Assembly (NCBI GenBank): GCA_964542165.1
Contig: CAZITQ010000007.1
Span: forward strand, 23,537-87,536
Origin: CAYTBN01 sp964542165
GTDB taxonomy: Bacteria > Myxococcota_A > UBA796 > UBA9615 > CAYRNR01
Direction of reading: 5' to 3'
Length of the DNA: 64,000 bases
Positions 8,836-16,989 of this stretch are shown one piece after another; within the stretch, counting starts at the first letter, position 1; each line of letters starts with the position of its first letter. The notes beneath the pieces were generated by a model. That model did not search any database and was not told the origin of the DNA. It saw only the letters and a list, made by a program, of their open reading frames with translations. Both the position numbers and the translations under genes were made by a program.

Positions 8836-9396
8836 ATGTTCGTGAAACCCACCAGTGACCATGCTCTCCCCGCCGCCCTGGCGGTTCTCTCGATCGCCCT
8901 GCTGGTGTTCTCAGCCTGCAAGGAGGAGGAGCTCACCTACCTGGAGCTGAACGAGTCCGACGACTGTCTGCTCGTGGACGTGCTCGAGGAAGGCGAGGTC
9001 GTGGACGACGACGACGACGACTCCGCAGACGACGATGACTCCGCCGAGGCGGACGACAACGAGGTCTGGACCGATCTGACCTGCTGCGGTGGCGACACGG
9101 TGATCGGCCAGGCGGTGGTCAAGCCGGCCGCGGCGGCGGTGGGCACCAACCGGTACGCCGCGGTGCAGATCGACGAACAGGCCTTCGAGGACACCGGCAC
9201 CGCCCTGAGCGCCGTGGTCCGGGTCACGGTCGGGTTCGACTCCCAGGGGGTCGGAGACGACGAGGTCGAGCTGGAGCAGAACGGGCTCGAGCAGACGCTG
9301 TGGGACAACTGGCTCGGAAACGGCGAGCTGGGCGGTGTCCCCCGGCAGGACCAGCTGTGCTTCCATCTGTGGGGAGAGGACGCGTCCGAGGAGTGA
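8836..9396 (+). CDS. Acidic lipoprotein of unknown function
   Basis: 186 residues. A signal peptide ends in a lipobox (LVFSAC) followed by KEEE. Residues about 55-75 are almost only Asp with Ser/Ala, in the DDDDSA pattern shared by other lipoproteins in this window. The remaining 110 residues contain a CC pair (TCCGG) and beta-rich stretches (AVVRVTVGFDS) but no recognised domain. There is no Shine-Dalgarno sequence before the ATG and the promoter ends almost at it, so a leaderless transcript is possible. The position is odd: it interrupts the usually adjacent pheT and ihfA, suggesting insertion into a conserved block. Confidence 0.7.
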   Translation: MFVKPTSDHALPAALAVLSIALLVFSACKEEELTYLELNESDDCLLVDVLEEGEVVDDDDDDSADDDDSAEADDNEVWTDLTCCGGDTVIGQAVVKPAAAAVGTNRYAAVQIDEQAFEDTGTALSAVVRVTVGFDSQGVGDDEVELEQNGLEQTLWDNWLGNGELGGVPRQDQLCFHLWGEDASEE

Positions 9397-9449
9397 CCCG
9401 CAGAGGGGAACCGTCCCGCGCGAGGGGGCATCGGACGGACGAGGACGAC

Positions 9450-9731
9450 ATGACCAAAGCGGACATCATCGAGAACATCTACGAGCGGGTCGGGTTCTCC
9501 AAGAAGGAGGCCGCCGAGCTGGTGGAGATCGTCTTCGAGACCATCAAGGAGACCCTCGAGGACGGCGAGAAGATCAAGATCAGCGGATTCGGCAACTTCG
9601 TCGTTCGTCCCAAGCGCTCCCGAGTCGGCCGGAATCCCCAGACGGGCCGTGTGATCATGATCAGCGAACGCAAGGTGCTGACGTTCAAGCCCTCTCAGGT
9701 TCTCAAGGACGCACTCAACAACAGCCTGTGA
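9450..9731 (+). CDS. ihfA: Integration host factor alpha-type DNA-bending protein
   Basis: 93 residues, full length for the HU/IHF family. It begins MTKADIIENIYERVGFSKKE, has the amphipathic helices and the signature GFGNFVVRPKRSRVGRNPQTG, whose beta arm enters the minor groove. The pheT-side position and the GRVIMISERKVLTFKPS tail favour IHF-alpha over HU. It bends DNA in replication, recombination and promoter architecture. GAGGAC precedes ATG 9450. The open frame extends 50 codons upstream, but that part overlaps the lipoprotein gene in another frame and is not family-like. Confidence 0.93.
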   Translation: MTKADIIENIYERVGFSKKEAAELVEIVFETIKETLEDGEKIKISGFGNFVVRPKRSRVGRNPQTGRVIMISERKVLTFKPSQVLKDALNNSL

Positions 9732-9744
9732 CGCGGGGGACGCG

Positions 9745-10158
9745 TTGCCCGATCCCGACTCCCTGACCCTTCCGGCGATTCCTGCCAAGACCTACTTCAA
9801 GATCGGTGAGGTGGCGCGCCTGACCCAGCTCGAACCGCACGTGCTGCGGTACTGGGAGTCCGAGTTCCGCCAGCTCCGCCCCGAGAAGTCGCGCAGCGGT
9901 CAGCGACTGTACCGGCGGGAACACATCGAGCGGATTCTCGAGGTCAAGGACCTGCTGTACCGCCAGAAGTTCACCATCGCCGGCGCCCGCCGCCGCCTCC
10001 TCCGCCGCGGTGACCGCAGCGCCGTGGACCAGGAGCTGGACGAGATGAAGGTGGCGCACGCCGAGGAACTCAAGGACCGCGAGCGTCAGCAGCGCGAGGC
10101 CCTGGAGTCCATCCGCCGCGAGCTGCTGGAGATCCGCAAACGGATCAACCTGGGGTAG
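9745..10158 (+). CDS. MerR-type transcriptional regulator
   Basis: 137 residues. The winged helix-turn-helix is clear: TYFKIGEVARLTQLEPHVLRYWE (residues about 16-38), then SRSGQRLYRREHIERILEVKDLL. The C-terminal third (DELDEMKVAHAEELKDRERQ onward) is a charged coiled coil with no ligand-binding domain. A MerR-like protein beside ihfA is common in Deltaproteobacteria; its target is unknown. The start is TTG 9745, after GGGGGA, only 13 bases from the ihfA stop; no ATG or GTG is available upstream of the DNA-binding domain. It probably shares a transcript with ihfA. Confidence 0.85.
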   Translation: MPDPDSLTLPAIPAKTYFKIGEVARLTQLEPHVLRYWESEFRQLRPEKSRSGQRLYRREHIERILEVKDLLYRQKFTIAGARRRLLRRGDRSAVDQELDEMKVAHAEELKDRERQQREALESIRRELLEIRKRINLG

Positions 10159-10192
10159 GGGAGCTCATCCGGCCCGGGTCCGACCCTCCGGT

Positions 10193-10705
10193 TCAGGGCG
10201 CGGCGCCCGCGGTGATCCAGTCCTCGATCAGACCCAGTTCCCCGGCCGTCAACGAACCCCCGATGGGCATCTGTTGACCGGTCCCGCCGGCGTTCTGCTG
10301 GGTTCCCTCCAGCTTGTGGAAGAGGTAGCTGTTGAGGAGTTCGCCCGCCGTCACGCGGGACATCGACGGCAGCTGGAAGGCCGCCACGTCCACCAGTTCG
10401 TCGTAGCTGTTGCCCTCCCGCAGGTCCAGGTTGGCCGAGGCGGCCATCCCGTGACAGTTGGACGCGGCGCAGTGCTGGTCGAAGACCGAGGCCTGGACCT
10501 CGGCGAATCCCGCGGCCGTCGTCGTGTCGTCGTCTCCGGTGGCGTCGTCGTCCGCGGTGTCGTCGTCTCCGGTGGCGTCGTCGTCCGCGGTGTCGTCGTC
10601 TCCGGTGGCGTCGTCGTCGGCCACGTCGTCGTCGTCCGCGGGGCAACCCCCCAGGGCCACGAGGCCGAGGGTCAACAGCGTCAGGAACAGGGTGCGGGTC
10701 AGCAT
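10193..10705 (-). CDS. Lipoprotein with acidic tether and cytochrome c-like domain
   Basis: 170 residues. The signal peptide ends LVALGGC (lipobox), followed at once by about 40 residues built from a repeated GDDDTADDDAT unit. The C-terminal 105 residues resemble the small c-type cytochrome domain of many deltaproteobacterial lipoproteins: VFDQHCAASNCHG, LDLREGNSYDELV, then QMPIGGSLTAGEL, where the Met could be an axial ligand. The heme motif is CX4CH, not the normal CXXCH. If heme is bound, an electron-transfer role at the envelope is likely; otherwise it is a structural relative. ATG 10705 has GGAGGAC upstream; an in-frame TTG at 10732 is less likely. Confidence 0.75.
   Translation of the reverse strand: MLTRTLFLTLLTLGLVALGGCPADDDDVADDDATGDDDTADDDATGDDDTADDDATGDDDTTTAAGFAEVQASVFDQHCAASNCHGMAASANLDLREGNSYDELVDVAAFQLPSMSRVTAGELLNSYLFHKLEGTQQNAGGTGQQMPIGGSLTAGELGLIEDWITAGAAP
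10525..10623 (-). repeat. Three tandem 33-bp repeats encoding an Asp-rich tether
   Basis: Three near-identical 33-base units begin at 10525, 10558 and 10591; the last diverges at its end. Each encodes eleven residues (three Asp, Thr-Ala, three Asp, Ala-Thr, Gly) of the lipoprotein tether. A DNA-level tandem array such as this can change copy number by slippage. Confidence 0.85.
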
Positions 10706-10766
10706 TCTCGTCGTCCTCCAGGTGGTGTCCAACGAGCGACATTGTATCGGGCTTCGCCGGGGGTGC

Positions 10767-10772
10767 TATCGT
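10767..10772 (+). promoter_or_regulatory. Putative -10 box placing transcription start at the NYN gene ATG
   Basis: TATCGT lies six bases before ATG 10779, the distance expected if transcription begins on the start codon. There is no Shine-Dalgarno sequence. A weak TTGTAT (10742-10747) lies 19 bases upstream. Confidence 0.35.
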
Positions 10773-10778
10773 TTTGCG

Positions 10779-11465
10779 ATGTCCGACGCCCACTCGCCGC
10801 TGTACATCGTCGATGGTTACAACCTGGGCCTGGGATCTCCGGCGTTCTGCATGGCCCGCGACCACGAGGGGCTGCGCGGCCTGCGGGATCGGGTGTTCGA
10901 GGCGGTGGCTCGGGACTGCGAGCGCAGGGGCGAACGCGCCGTCGTGGTGTGGGACGGCAGCGCGCGTGTGGCGCATGGCGCTAGGAGCGACCCGCGGGGG
11001 GCCGAGGAGTCCTTCAGCCGGGCGCCCGAGAAGGCCGACGAGCGGGTCATCGCCCTGGCCCTGGAGAGCCGTGAACGGGGCCAGCACCCCGTGGTGGTCA
11101 GCGACGACCGCGTCCACGTCCAGGCCGACGCGGATCGGCAAGGGATCCCCTGGATCGGCTGCCCCGAGTACGAGCATCGCCTCTTCGAACCCCTGTTCGA
11201 GGATCCCCACGCCGGGGGGGAGGGACGGCACGCCCGACACGCGGTGGCTCGGCTGGTCGCCGCGGGACGGATGGACGACCCCGGTGGGCGGGGCGACGCG
11301 CTGGTCGAAGAGCTCGCGGCGGCGCTGGCCTACGCAGGGGTCGGCGGCTCCAGCAAACCCCACAAGCGCGCCAAGGCGCTTGTGCGCTGGCTCCGGGAGT
11401 ACGGGGTCGAGGTGAGGGGGGAGCCCCACGAGCTCCGAGCCCTGCTCGCGCCGCTGTTCGAGTGA
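10779..11465 (+). CDS. NYN-domain (YacP-like) RNA-binding/nuclease-fold protein
   Basis: 228 residues. The N-terminal part matches the YacP/NYN group of PIN-like folds: LYIVDGYNLG with the conserved Asp12, RAVVVWDGS and HPVVVSDDR supply the acidic residues of the presumed metal site. YacP relatives are RNA-binding proteins or endoribonucleases (for example Rae1 of Bacillus). The C-terminal half, with HARHAVARLVAAGRMDD and a basic SSKPHKRAKALVRWL segment, has no recognised domain and may bind RNA. The family supports a cytoplasmic RNA-related role, but activity is not proven. The start is ATG 10779, with no Shine-Dalgarno sequence. Confidence 0.75.
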   Translation: MSDAHSPLYIVDGYNLGLGSPAFCMARDHEGLRGLRDRVFEAVARDCERRGERAVVVWDGSARVAHGARSDPRGAEESFSRAPEKADERVIALALESRERGQHPVVVSDDRVHVQADADRQGIPWIGCPEYEHRLFEPLFEDPHAGGEGRHARHAVARLVAAGRMDDPGGRGDALVEELAAALAYAGVGGSSKPHKRAKALVRWLREYGVEVRGEPHELRALLAPLFE

Positions 11466-11623
11466 GGGCGCGCGCCCCGGTAACCCGGCGGTAGTGGCCA
11501 GCGGGTCCGGAGATTCGCATAGTGGATCCTGGAGGTCGGGACCCGCGCGTCATGGACAGTGGTAGTATCACGCCAACCTGGCGCCGGCACGCCCGTCGCG
11601 ACACCGGCCCGCAGGAGGAGTAC

Positions 11624-12334
11624 ATGAAGAGCTGGACGCACGGAATCGCGGCTGGAGTCGCCCTGCTGGCGGGGCTGTCCCTGGCCGGATGCGAGGGCGA
11701 GCGGCGGATCATCGACAGCTTCGGAGATTCGCTGCCGGCCGACGGGCTGGACAAGCTCGACGTCAGCGTGGAGACCGGCAACCTGACCATCGCCGGCGAT
11801 CCGGACGCCACCGCCGTCGACGTGCAGGTGGACATCGCCTCCACGCGGACGTCGGACAAGAAGGACTCGGACGCCACCCACGCCGTTCACCTCGAGCTGC
11901 GCGAGAGCACGGGCGGCGCCGCGCTGCTCACGGTGTGGTTCGATCCGGACTACGACCGCTACTACGCCGACACCACCGTGACCCTGCCGCTGGACATGGC
12001 CATCAACGGCATCGTCGAGGACGGCGACGTGGTGATCGACGGGGCCGGGGCCACGATCCTGGACCTGGGCCCGGGCGAGGCGGACCTGTCCGATCTGATG
12101 GGGAGCGTGGAGATCGTGGACACCGCCGGTGATCTCACCCTCGTGGGCGTCTCCGGCGACGTGGTGATCGACGACGGCGCGGGCGACATCCGGGTGCAGG
12201 AGGTCGACGGCGATCTGGAGATCGACGACGGCGCCGGCGACATCGAGGTGGCCAAGGTCAGCGGCGACGTGGTCATCCGCGACAGCAAGGGCGAGATCAC
12301 CGCGACGGACGTCGGTTCGTTGACCATCGAGTAG
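11624..12334 (+). CDS. Lipoprotein with DUF4097-like beta repeats
   Basis: 236 residues. The signal peptide ends SLAGC (lipobox). The mature protein is a run of short beta repeats: VETGNLTIAGD, IVEDGDVVIDG, VSGDVVIDDGAGDIRV, VDGDLEIDDGAGDIEV and VSGDVVIRDSKGEI. These resemble the solenoid of DUF4097 'putative adhesin' proteins. The repeats become regular only in the C-terminal half. Function is unknown, presumably on the cell envelope. AGGAGGAG lies just upstream of ATG 11624; the frame is open further upstream, but without a signal peptide. It is preceded by the NYN gene with a 158-base gap holding a TAGTAT sequence (11563-11568) that could be its -10 box. Confidence 0.75.
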   Translation: MKSWTHGIAAGVALLAGLSLAGCEGERRIIDSFGDSLPADGLDKLDVSVETGNLTIAGDPDATAVDVQVDIASTRTSDKKDSDATHAVHLELRESTGGAALLTVWFDPDYDRYYADTTVTLPLDMAINGIVEDGDVVIDGAGATILDLGPGEADLSDLMGSVEIVDTAGDLTLVGVSGDVVIDDGAGDIRVQEVDGDLEIDDGAGDIEVAKVSGDVVIRDSKGEITATDVGSLTIE

Positions 12335-12496
12335 TCCCGGCGGCGCCTGCCGCGCGCCCGCCCTCGCGCGCCCCTCGCGCGACAACAGCCCACCTCCGGG
12401 CTTGCGTTTGCTGCGCAACTCCTGTTTGACTGCGTCTCCGAACGCCGCAGAGCCACCGGTCCGACCGGGCTGTGCGACCACCCGGGGAATGCCGTC

Positions 12497-14974
12497 ATGA
12501 GCCGTACCAACCTACCGACCATCGCCGCCGTCGTCGTCGCCGTCCTCCTCGCCGGAGGGCTGGTCTACTACGCCCTCCAGGGGGACAAGAGCACGACCGC
12601 GGGCGGGGGCAAACAAGAACAGAAGAAGTTCGAGGTGGTCACCCAGGCCGCCGCGCCGGTGGAGTTCCAGCTGGCACCCGCCCCGGAGGGGGAGAAGCTG
12701 GACCTGGGCGCGATCCTGCGGGATCCGTCCGGCAAGGAGGTCCGCCTCAGCGACCTCGTCGGGGGCCGTGCGCTGATCACGCTGATGGACACCGACATCA
12801 CCGACAGGCGCGCCAAGGCCGCCACGCGGAACCTGCGCAAGCTCATCACCGCCGGCGCCGAGCTCCACTTCCCGGTCGTCGCGATCCTCCCCCAGGGCAC
12901 GTCGGACGCCGAGGCCTCGGAGTTCGCCCGCAAGCGCCAGCTCGCCACCCCGATGTACGTGGACGACAACGGCGAGTTCGCCGCCGCCACGGGCTGGGAC
13001 ATCCGGCAGGGGGCGCTGGTGACCGGCGACGGCACCATCCTCCAGCACTACGCCCGCTCCGAGTCCTGGGACGAGCGCTTCGGGACCGAGCCGCCGATCA
13101 CCGACGACGTGCTGTTCTGGGCCTGGGACATCCCCGAGAAGGGCCCGGAGGTCCACGCGGCAGCCAAGGACGCCGCGATCCCCCTGATCCGCTCGGCGCT
13201 GACCGCCGAGTTCGAGTCCACCGACCAGGTCCCGGCCGCGCTGGCCGCCCTCGCGGCGGATCCCTCCCTGGCTTTCGAGCCCGAGCACGAGGTTTTCGTC
13301 TGCCTCTTCCGGCCCGGCGAGACCAAGCGGCTGCGGGGCATGGCGGACAGCGGGAGCTTCGGCGAGCGCCTGGCGCTGGCCACGGGGCGGGCCCTGGACG
13401 ATGCCCACGACCGCAAGGAGTGGATCGCGGCCGCGGGCGAGGTGCGCATCGTGGTCGACGTGCTCGGCCCCACCTTCCCGATCCCCGGGCGCGAGCTCCG
13501 GACCCTGTGGTACTTCTTCGAACCCGGCGTCGACGGCGTGCGGGTGATCAACGGGGACAAGGCGGGTGTGGTCCTGCCCCACGAGGTCAACTCCCAGGGC
13601 ATCCTCTCGCCCCGGGTGGCCAAGCGCGACGACAAGGTGACCCGCTTGCTCTCGGAGGCCTGCCGCCGCGCGGGCAAGGCGGGCAAGGCCTGGTCCAGCG
13701 CCGACACCGAGCTGCTGCGCTTCCGGACCACCTCCTTCGGCGAGGTGATCCCGGGCGCCGGTGCGGTGGACGTCTACCGGGCCAACGTGCTCATCGACGA
13801 GCAGGACTCCGACGAGATCCTCGCCATGGTCAAGCTGGGCGGCCGCTGGCTGCTCAACACCGTCAAGGAAGACGGTTCGTTCGACTACCAGTACTACCCC
13901 AACACCGACGAGGGCTCGACCGACTACAACGTGGTCCGCCACGCGGGATCGGTCTACGGCCTGTTCGAGATGTACGAGCTGGCCTACACCGAGCCGGGGC
14001 TGAAGGACGACCTGGACGACTACATCGACGCCGGCGCGCGCTCGGTGGGCTGGGTCTACGACGCCCTGGGCGAGGTGGCCGACGCCAAGGGGGACGAGAC
14101 CCGCTACTGCCTGCTGGAGGGCAAGCGCTGCCAGTCCGGGTCCGCCGCCCTGAGCATGATGACCTACCTCTCCCGCCCGCCCAGGGAGCACATCCGCAAC
14201 CCGGCGCACATCGCGGCCCTGTACAAGGACGACGACAAGGCCAAGATGGACGGCCTGGCGCTGACCATGACCGACATGATCGACGACAAGGGCGCGGTCT
14301 TCCGGACCTACGAACAGGCCCGGTCGCTGCCCGAGGTCGACAAGGAGCCCCTGTACTACCCCGGCGAGTGCATGCTGGCCCTGGTCCGCTACCACGTGGC
14401 CAGCGGTGACGAGCGCTGGCTGGAGGGGGCCAAGGCCATCGGCAACCGCCAGATCGACCTGTACAAGCGCAACCGCTGGGCCAACCCGGACCACTGGGTG
14501 ATGCAGGCCCTGTACGAGCTGTTCCACGCCACCGGCGACGAGAAGTACGCCGAGGTGGCGCTGCAGATGGGTACCCACCACGCGTCCGAGCAGTTCGACG
14601 GTCCCCGGCCCTCGCCCTTCCCGGACTACATCGGCTCGTACCGCCGGGGCAACGACGTGCCCCGCACCACCCGCGCCGGCTCCCGCACCGAGGCGATGAT
14701 GGCCGTGGTCCGCACCGCCTGGGAGATGGGCGTGGACGCCAAGATCTACGAGGACGCCGTGGTCGGCGCGACCCGCCACATGAGCGAGCAGATGTTCCGG
14801 CCCGACAACACCTTCTGGATGGCCAACGCCGACCGGGCCATGGGCGCCCTGCGGATGGGCATCGTCGACAACCACTGCCGGATCGACAACAATCAGCACG
14901 CCCTGGTAGGCATGGCCGGCGCCCTCGAGGTCGCCCGCAAGCGGGAGGCGACCCGCAAGGCCGCGGCCGAGTAG
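12497..14974 (+). CDS. Membrane-anchored fusion: thioredoxin fold, AMMECR1-like, alpha/alpha barrel
   Basis: 825 residues. A single N-terminal hydrophobic segment (about 8-27) looks like a signal anchor. Residues about 68-200 resemble a peroxiredoxin/thioredoxin fold (LGAILRDPSGKEVRLSDLVG, FPVVAILPQG, ATPMYVDDNGEF), but the redox-cysteine position reads TDITDRRA, so it cannot act as a disulfide enzyme. Residues about 220-420 resemble AMMECR1 (VDGVRVINGDKAGVVLP, SEACRRAGKAGKAW, TELLRF). Residues about 440-815 look like a six-hairpin (alpha/alpha) barrel (GSFDYQYYPNTDEGSTDYN, VRHAGSVYGLFEMYEL), the fold of glycoside hydrolases and epimerases. Substrate and reaction are unknown. ATG 12497 begins the anchor; a weak TTGCG/CGCAA hairpin lies upstream at 12402-12418. 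Confidence 0.75.
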   Translation: MSRTNLPTIAAVVVAVLLAGGLVYYALQGDKSTTAGGGKQEQKKFEVVTQAAAPVEFQLAPAPEGEKLDLGAILRDPSGKEVRLSDLVGGRALITLMDTDITDRRAKAATRNLRKLITAGAELHFPVVAILPQGTSDAEASEFARKRQLATPMYVDDNGEFAAATGWDIRQGALVTGDGTILQHYARSESWDERFGTEPPITDDVLFWAWDIPEKGPEVHAAAKDAAIPLIRSALTAEFESTDQVPAALAALAADPSLAFEPEHEVFVCLFRPGETKRLRGMADSGSFGERLALATGRALDDAHDRKEWIAAAGEVRIVVDVLGPTFPIPGRELRTLWYFFEPGVDGVRVINGDKAGVVLPHEVNSQGILSPRVAKRDDKVTRLLSEACRRAGKAGKAWSSADTELLRFRTTSFGEVIPGAGAVDVYRANVLIDEQDSDEILAMVKLGGRWLLNTVKEDGSFDYQYYPNTDEGSTDYNVVRHAGSVYGLFEMYELAYTEPGLKDDLDDYIDAGARSVGWVYDALGEVADAKGDETRYCLLEGKRCQSGSAALSMMTYLSRPPREHIRNPAHIAALYKDDDKAKMDGLALTMTDMIDDKGAVFRTYEQARSLPEVDKEPLYYPGECMLALVRYHVASGDERWLEGAKAIGNRQIDLYKRNRWANPDHWVMQALYELFHATGDEKYAEVALQMGTHHASEQFDGPRPSPFPDYIGSYRRGNDVPRTTRAGSRTEAMMAVVRTAWEMGVDAKIYEDAVVGATRHMSEQMFRPDNTFWMANADRAMGALRMGIVDNHCRIDNNQHALVGMAGALEVARKREATRKAAAE

Positions 14975-15075
14975 GCCGGAATAGGATCCGGACTCCGCCG
15001 TACCAGGGCCGACGGCCCGATCGACTCCACCATGGGTCGACCGCGCCGATGATCGTGTTGGATGGAGTCACCTCG

Positions 15076-16428
15076 ATGCGGCACCGGATCCTCCTCGGCC
15101 TCGCCCTCCCGCTCCTGCTCGTCCGCCCAGCCGTCGCCGCCGACGCCCTCCAGCTGAGCGAGCTGCAGCGCATCCTCGAGCAGACCGACGCCCGCTGGAC
15201 CGCCGGCGAGACCGGGCCCTCCCGCATCCCCCCCGAACGGCTCGCCGACTTCGCCTCCGCTCGCCCGCCGGCCCACACGCCCCCCCCGCCGCCCCTGGCC
15301 CCGACGGAGCTGCCCGAGGCCTTCGACTGGCGGGACGAAGGCGGCGACTTCACCACCTCGGTCAAGGAGCAGGGGTGGTGCGGCTCGTGCTGGGCGTTTG
15401 CGGCCCTGGGCGCCGTGGAGTCGATGTACGAGCTGGCCGCGGCGGATCCCGGCCTGGAGCCGGACCTGGCCGAGCAGGTGGTCCTGTCCTGCTCGGGCGG
15501 CGACTGCACCGGCTGGACCATGGAGGAGACCCTGACCTTCGTGCAGCAGCACGGGGCGTCGGAGGAGGCCTGCTACCCCTACCTGGACAGCGACGAGGCG
15601 GCCTGTGACGACGCCTGCGACACCTGGGCCGACGGCCACTACGCCATCGACGGGTACTCGTACGTCTCCCCCCTGACCCAGACCATGAAGCAGGCCCTGC
15701 TCGAGGGCCCCCTGGTGGCCTGGATGGAGATCCGCGAGGACCTGCTGTACTACACCGGCGGGGTCTACGAGCCCACCACCTCCGCCGTGGTCGGCGGACA
15801 CTTCGTGATCCTCTACGGCTGGAACGACGCCGACGGCGCCTGGCTGGTCAAGAACTCCTGGGGCACCGACTGGGGCGAGAACACCTACGGCGCGGGCAGC
15901 GAGGCCGGCTGGTTCCGCATCGTCTACGGCGCCAGCGGGATCCAGGAGTACGGCGCCTACGCGATCGCCGTGGACGAGTCCGCCTGCGTGGACCGCGACG
16001 GGGACGGCTGGAACTTCTGCGACGGCGACTGCAACGACGACGAGTCCTCCGTCTACCCGGGCGCCGACGAGCTCTGCGACGGCTTCGACAACGACTGTGA
16101 CGGCGATCTACTCCCCGACGAACAGGACGGCGACGGCGACGGCTGGGGCCCCTGCGTCGGCGACTGCGACGACACCCAGTCCACCGTCAACCCAGACGCC
16201 CGCGAACACTGCTCCGACGGCCACGACAACGACTGCGACGGCAAGGTCGACGCCTCCGACGAGGACTGCGTGGATGGGGGGATGGGGTCGATGACCGACG
16301 CGGACGGCGCCGGCTGCGACTGCAACGGCCCCGGCGGCCCCGGCCCCGACGACTTCGCCGTGGCGGGCCTGTTGCTCGCCGGCCTCTTCCGGATCCGTCA
16401 GCGGACCTCGTTGCCCAGGCGGTCGTAG
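15076..16428 (+). CDS. Papain-family (C1A) cysteine protease with metal-binding repeats and MYXO-CTERM-like tail
   Basis: 450 residues. A signal peptide ends near AVAAD; a Pro-rich linker follows. The peptidase domain begins about residue 80 (LPEAFDWRDEGG) and keeps the full papain set: Gln99 and Cys105 in KEQGWCGSCWAF, His242 in GGHFVILYGW and Asn260 in VKNSWG. Two Cys/Asp metal-binding units follow (GDCNDDESSVYPGADELCDG and a second copy). The C-terminus has a CDC pair, a hydrophobic stretch (AVAGLLLAGLF) and basic residues, the layout of MYXO-CTERM surface sorting. ATG 15076 has GGAG eight bases upstream; an ATG at 15049 is the alternative. The last 31 bases overlap the complement of a decayed kinase frame. 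Confidence 0.9.
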   Translation: MRHRILLGLALPLLLVRPAVAADALQLSELQRILEQTDARWTAGETGPSRIPPERLADFASARPPAHTPPPPPLAPTELPEAFDWRDEGGDFTTSVKEQGWCGSCWAFAALGAVESMYELAAADPGLEPDLAEQVVLSCSGGDCTGWTMEETLTFVQQHGASEEACYPYLDSDEAACDDACDTWADGHYAIDGYSYVSPLTQTMKQALLEGPLVAWMEIREDLLYYTGGVYEPTTSAVVGGHFVILYGWNDADGAWLVKNSWGTDWGENTYGAGSEAGWFRIVYGASGIQEYGAYAIAVDESACVDRDGDGWNFCDGDCNDDESSVYPGADELCDGFDNDCDGDLLPDEQDGDGDGWGPCVGDCDDTQSTVNPDAREHCSDGHDNDCDGKVDASDEDCVDGGMGSMTDADGAGCDCNGPGGPGPDDFAVAGLLLAGLFRIRQRTSLPRRS

Positions 16429-16763
16429 CGGGTCTCCCGGATCACCCCCTGGCGGTGGGCGAACTCCACCGGCGGCAGGATCTTTCGGAACGACGAGAGC
16501 GCCTCCTGCGGGGGCCGGGCTCCCCGCCACGCCAGCACCTCCTCCAGGGTTCGCCCCTCGACGTACTCCATCACCAGCGCCAGCTCGGGCGCCAGCACCT
16601 TGACCGCGACCTTCTGTCCCAGGGTCTCGCGCACCCCCAGGTACACCGCCCCCATCCCCCCCTCGCCCAGCTTGTGCTCCAGCCGGTACTCGAGGATCCG
16701 GGTCCCCCTGAGGTCCGGAGTGGCTACGGTCTCGTCGCTCGAGGCCCCTCCCAGGGCTCCGTC
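16398..16763 (-). pseudogene. Decayed Hanks-type Ser/Thr protein kinase fragment
   Basis: The minus frame reads GTRILEYRLEHKLGEGG, MGAVYLG and QKVAVKVLAPELA, the glycine loop and ATP-binding Lys of a bacterial Ser/Thr kinase. It then jumps directly to LVMEYVEGRTLEEVLAWRG (the hinge), omitting the alpha-C helix, and stops just after EFAHRQGVI, where the catalytic HRD loop should begin. There is no start codon ahead of the glycine loop: a TGA lies upstream at 16764-16766. The fragment has lost its N-terminus, an internal segment and the whole C-lobe, so it is a remnant. The papain gene's end lies on its complement. Confidence 0.75.
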
Positions 16764-16770
16764 TCACGTC

Positions 16771-16989
16771 GGCGACCTACTTCACCCCTTCTTTGGGATG
16801 TTCGTGGCGGATCGAGGCCGCCCGATCAGGGAGAGGGGGTTCCCCCCCGGCAGGGGCGTCGGAGCCCGAACGGGTCCCGGACGGACAGGAGTGAGGGCGG
16901 AGTCGAGTGAGGAGGAGTCCAGGACGGACGACGACGAACGTCCCCAGCCGGGGGGGAGCCCCCTCGACCCAGGGCGGCCGGTGTCCGTA
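16771..16989. other. Intergenic stretch without a recognisable gene
   Basis: 219 bases between the kinase remnant and the PH-domain gene. Open frames exist here on the plus strand, but they are low-complexity and run antisense into the next gene. With the remnant, it makes the 16429-16989 junction far wider than other convergent junctions in the window. No promoter, RNA or repeat was recognised. Confidence 0.5.

Noticed and set aside
10525..10623. CRISPR-like regularity of the 33-bp units
   Set aside because: No spacers between units and the array is in frame within a lipoprotein gene; it is a coding tandem repeat.
12512..14899. 795-codon minus-strand open frame opposite the AMMECR1 fusion
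   Set aside because: Shadow frame of the plus-strand gene; no ribosome site and no recognisable motif.
15001..15075. Imperfect inverted similarity (GACTCCACCATGG versus GGATGGAGTC) before the protease gene
   Set aside because: Arms are mismatched and overlap the ribosome site; too weak to call.
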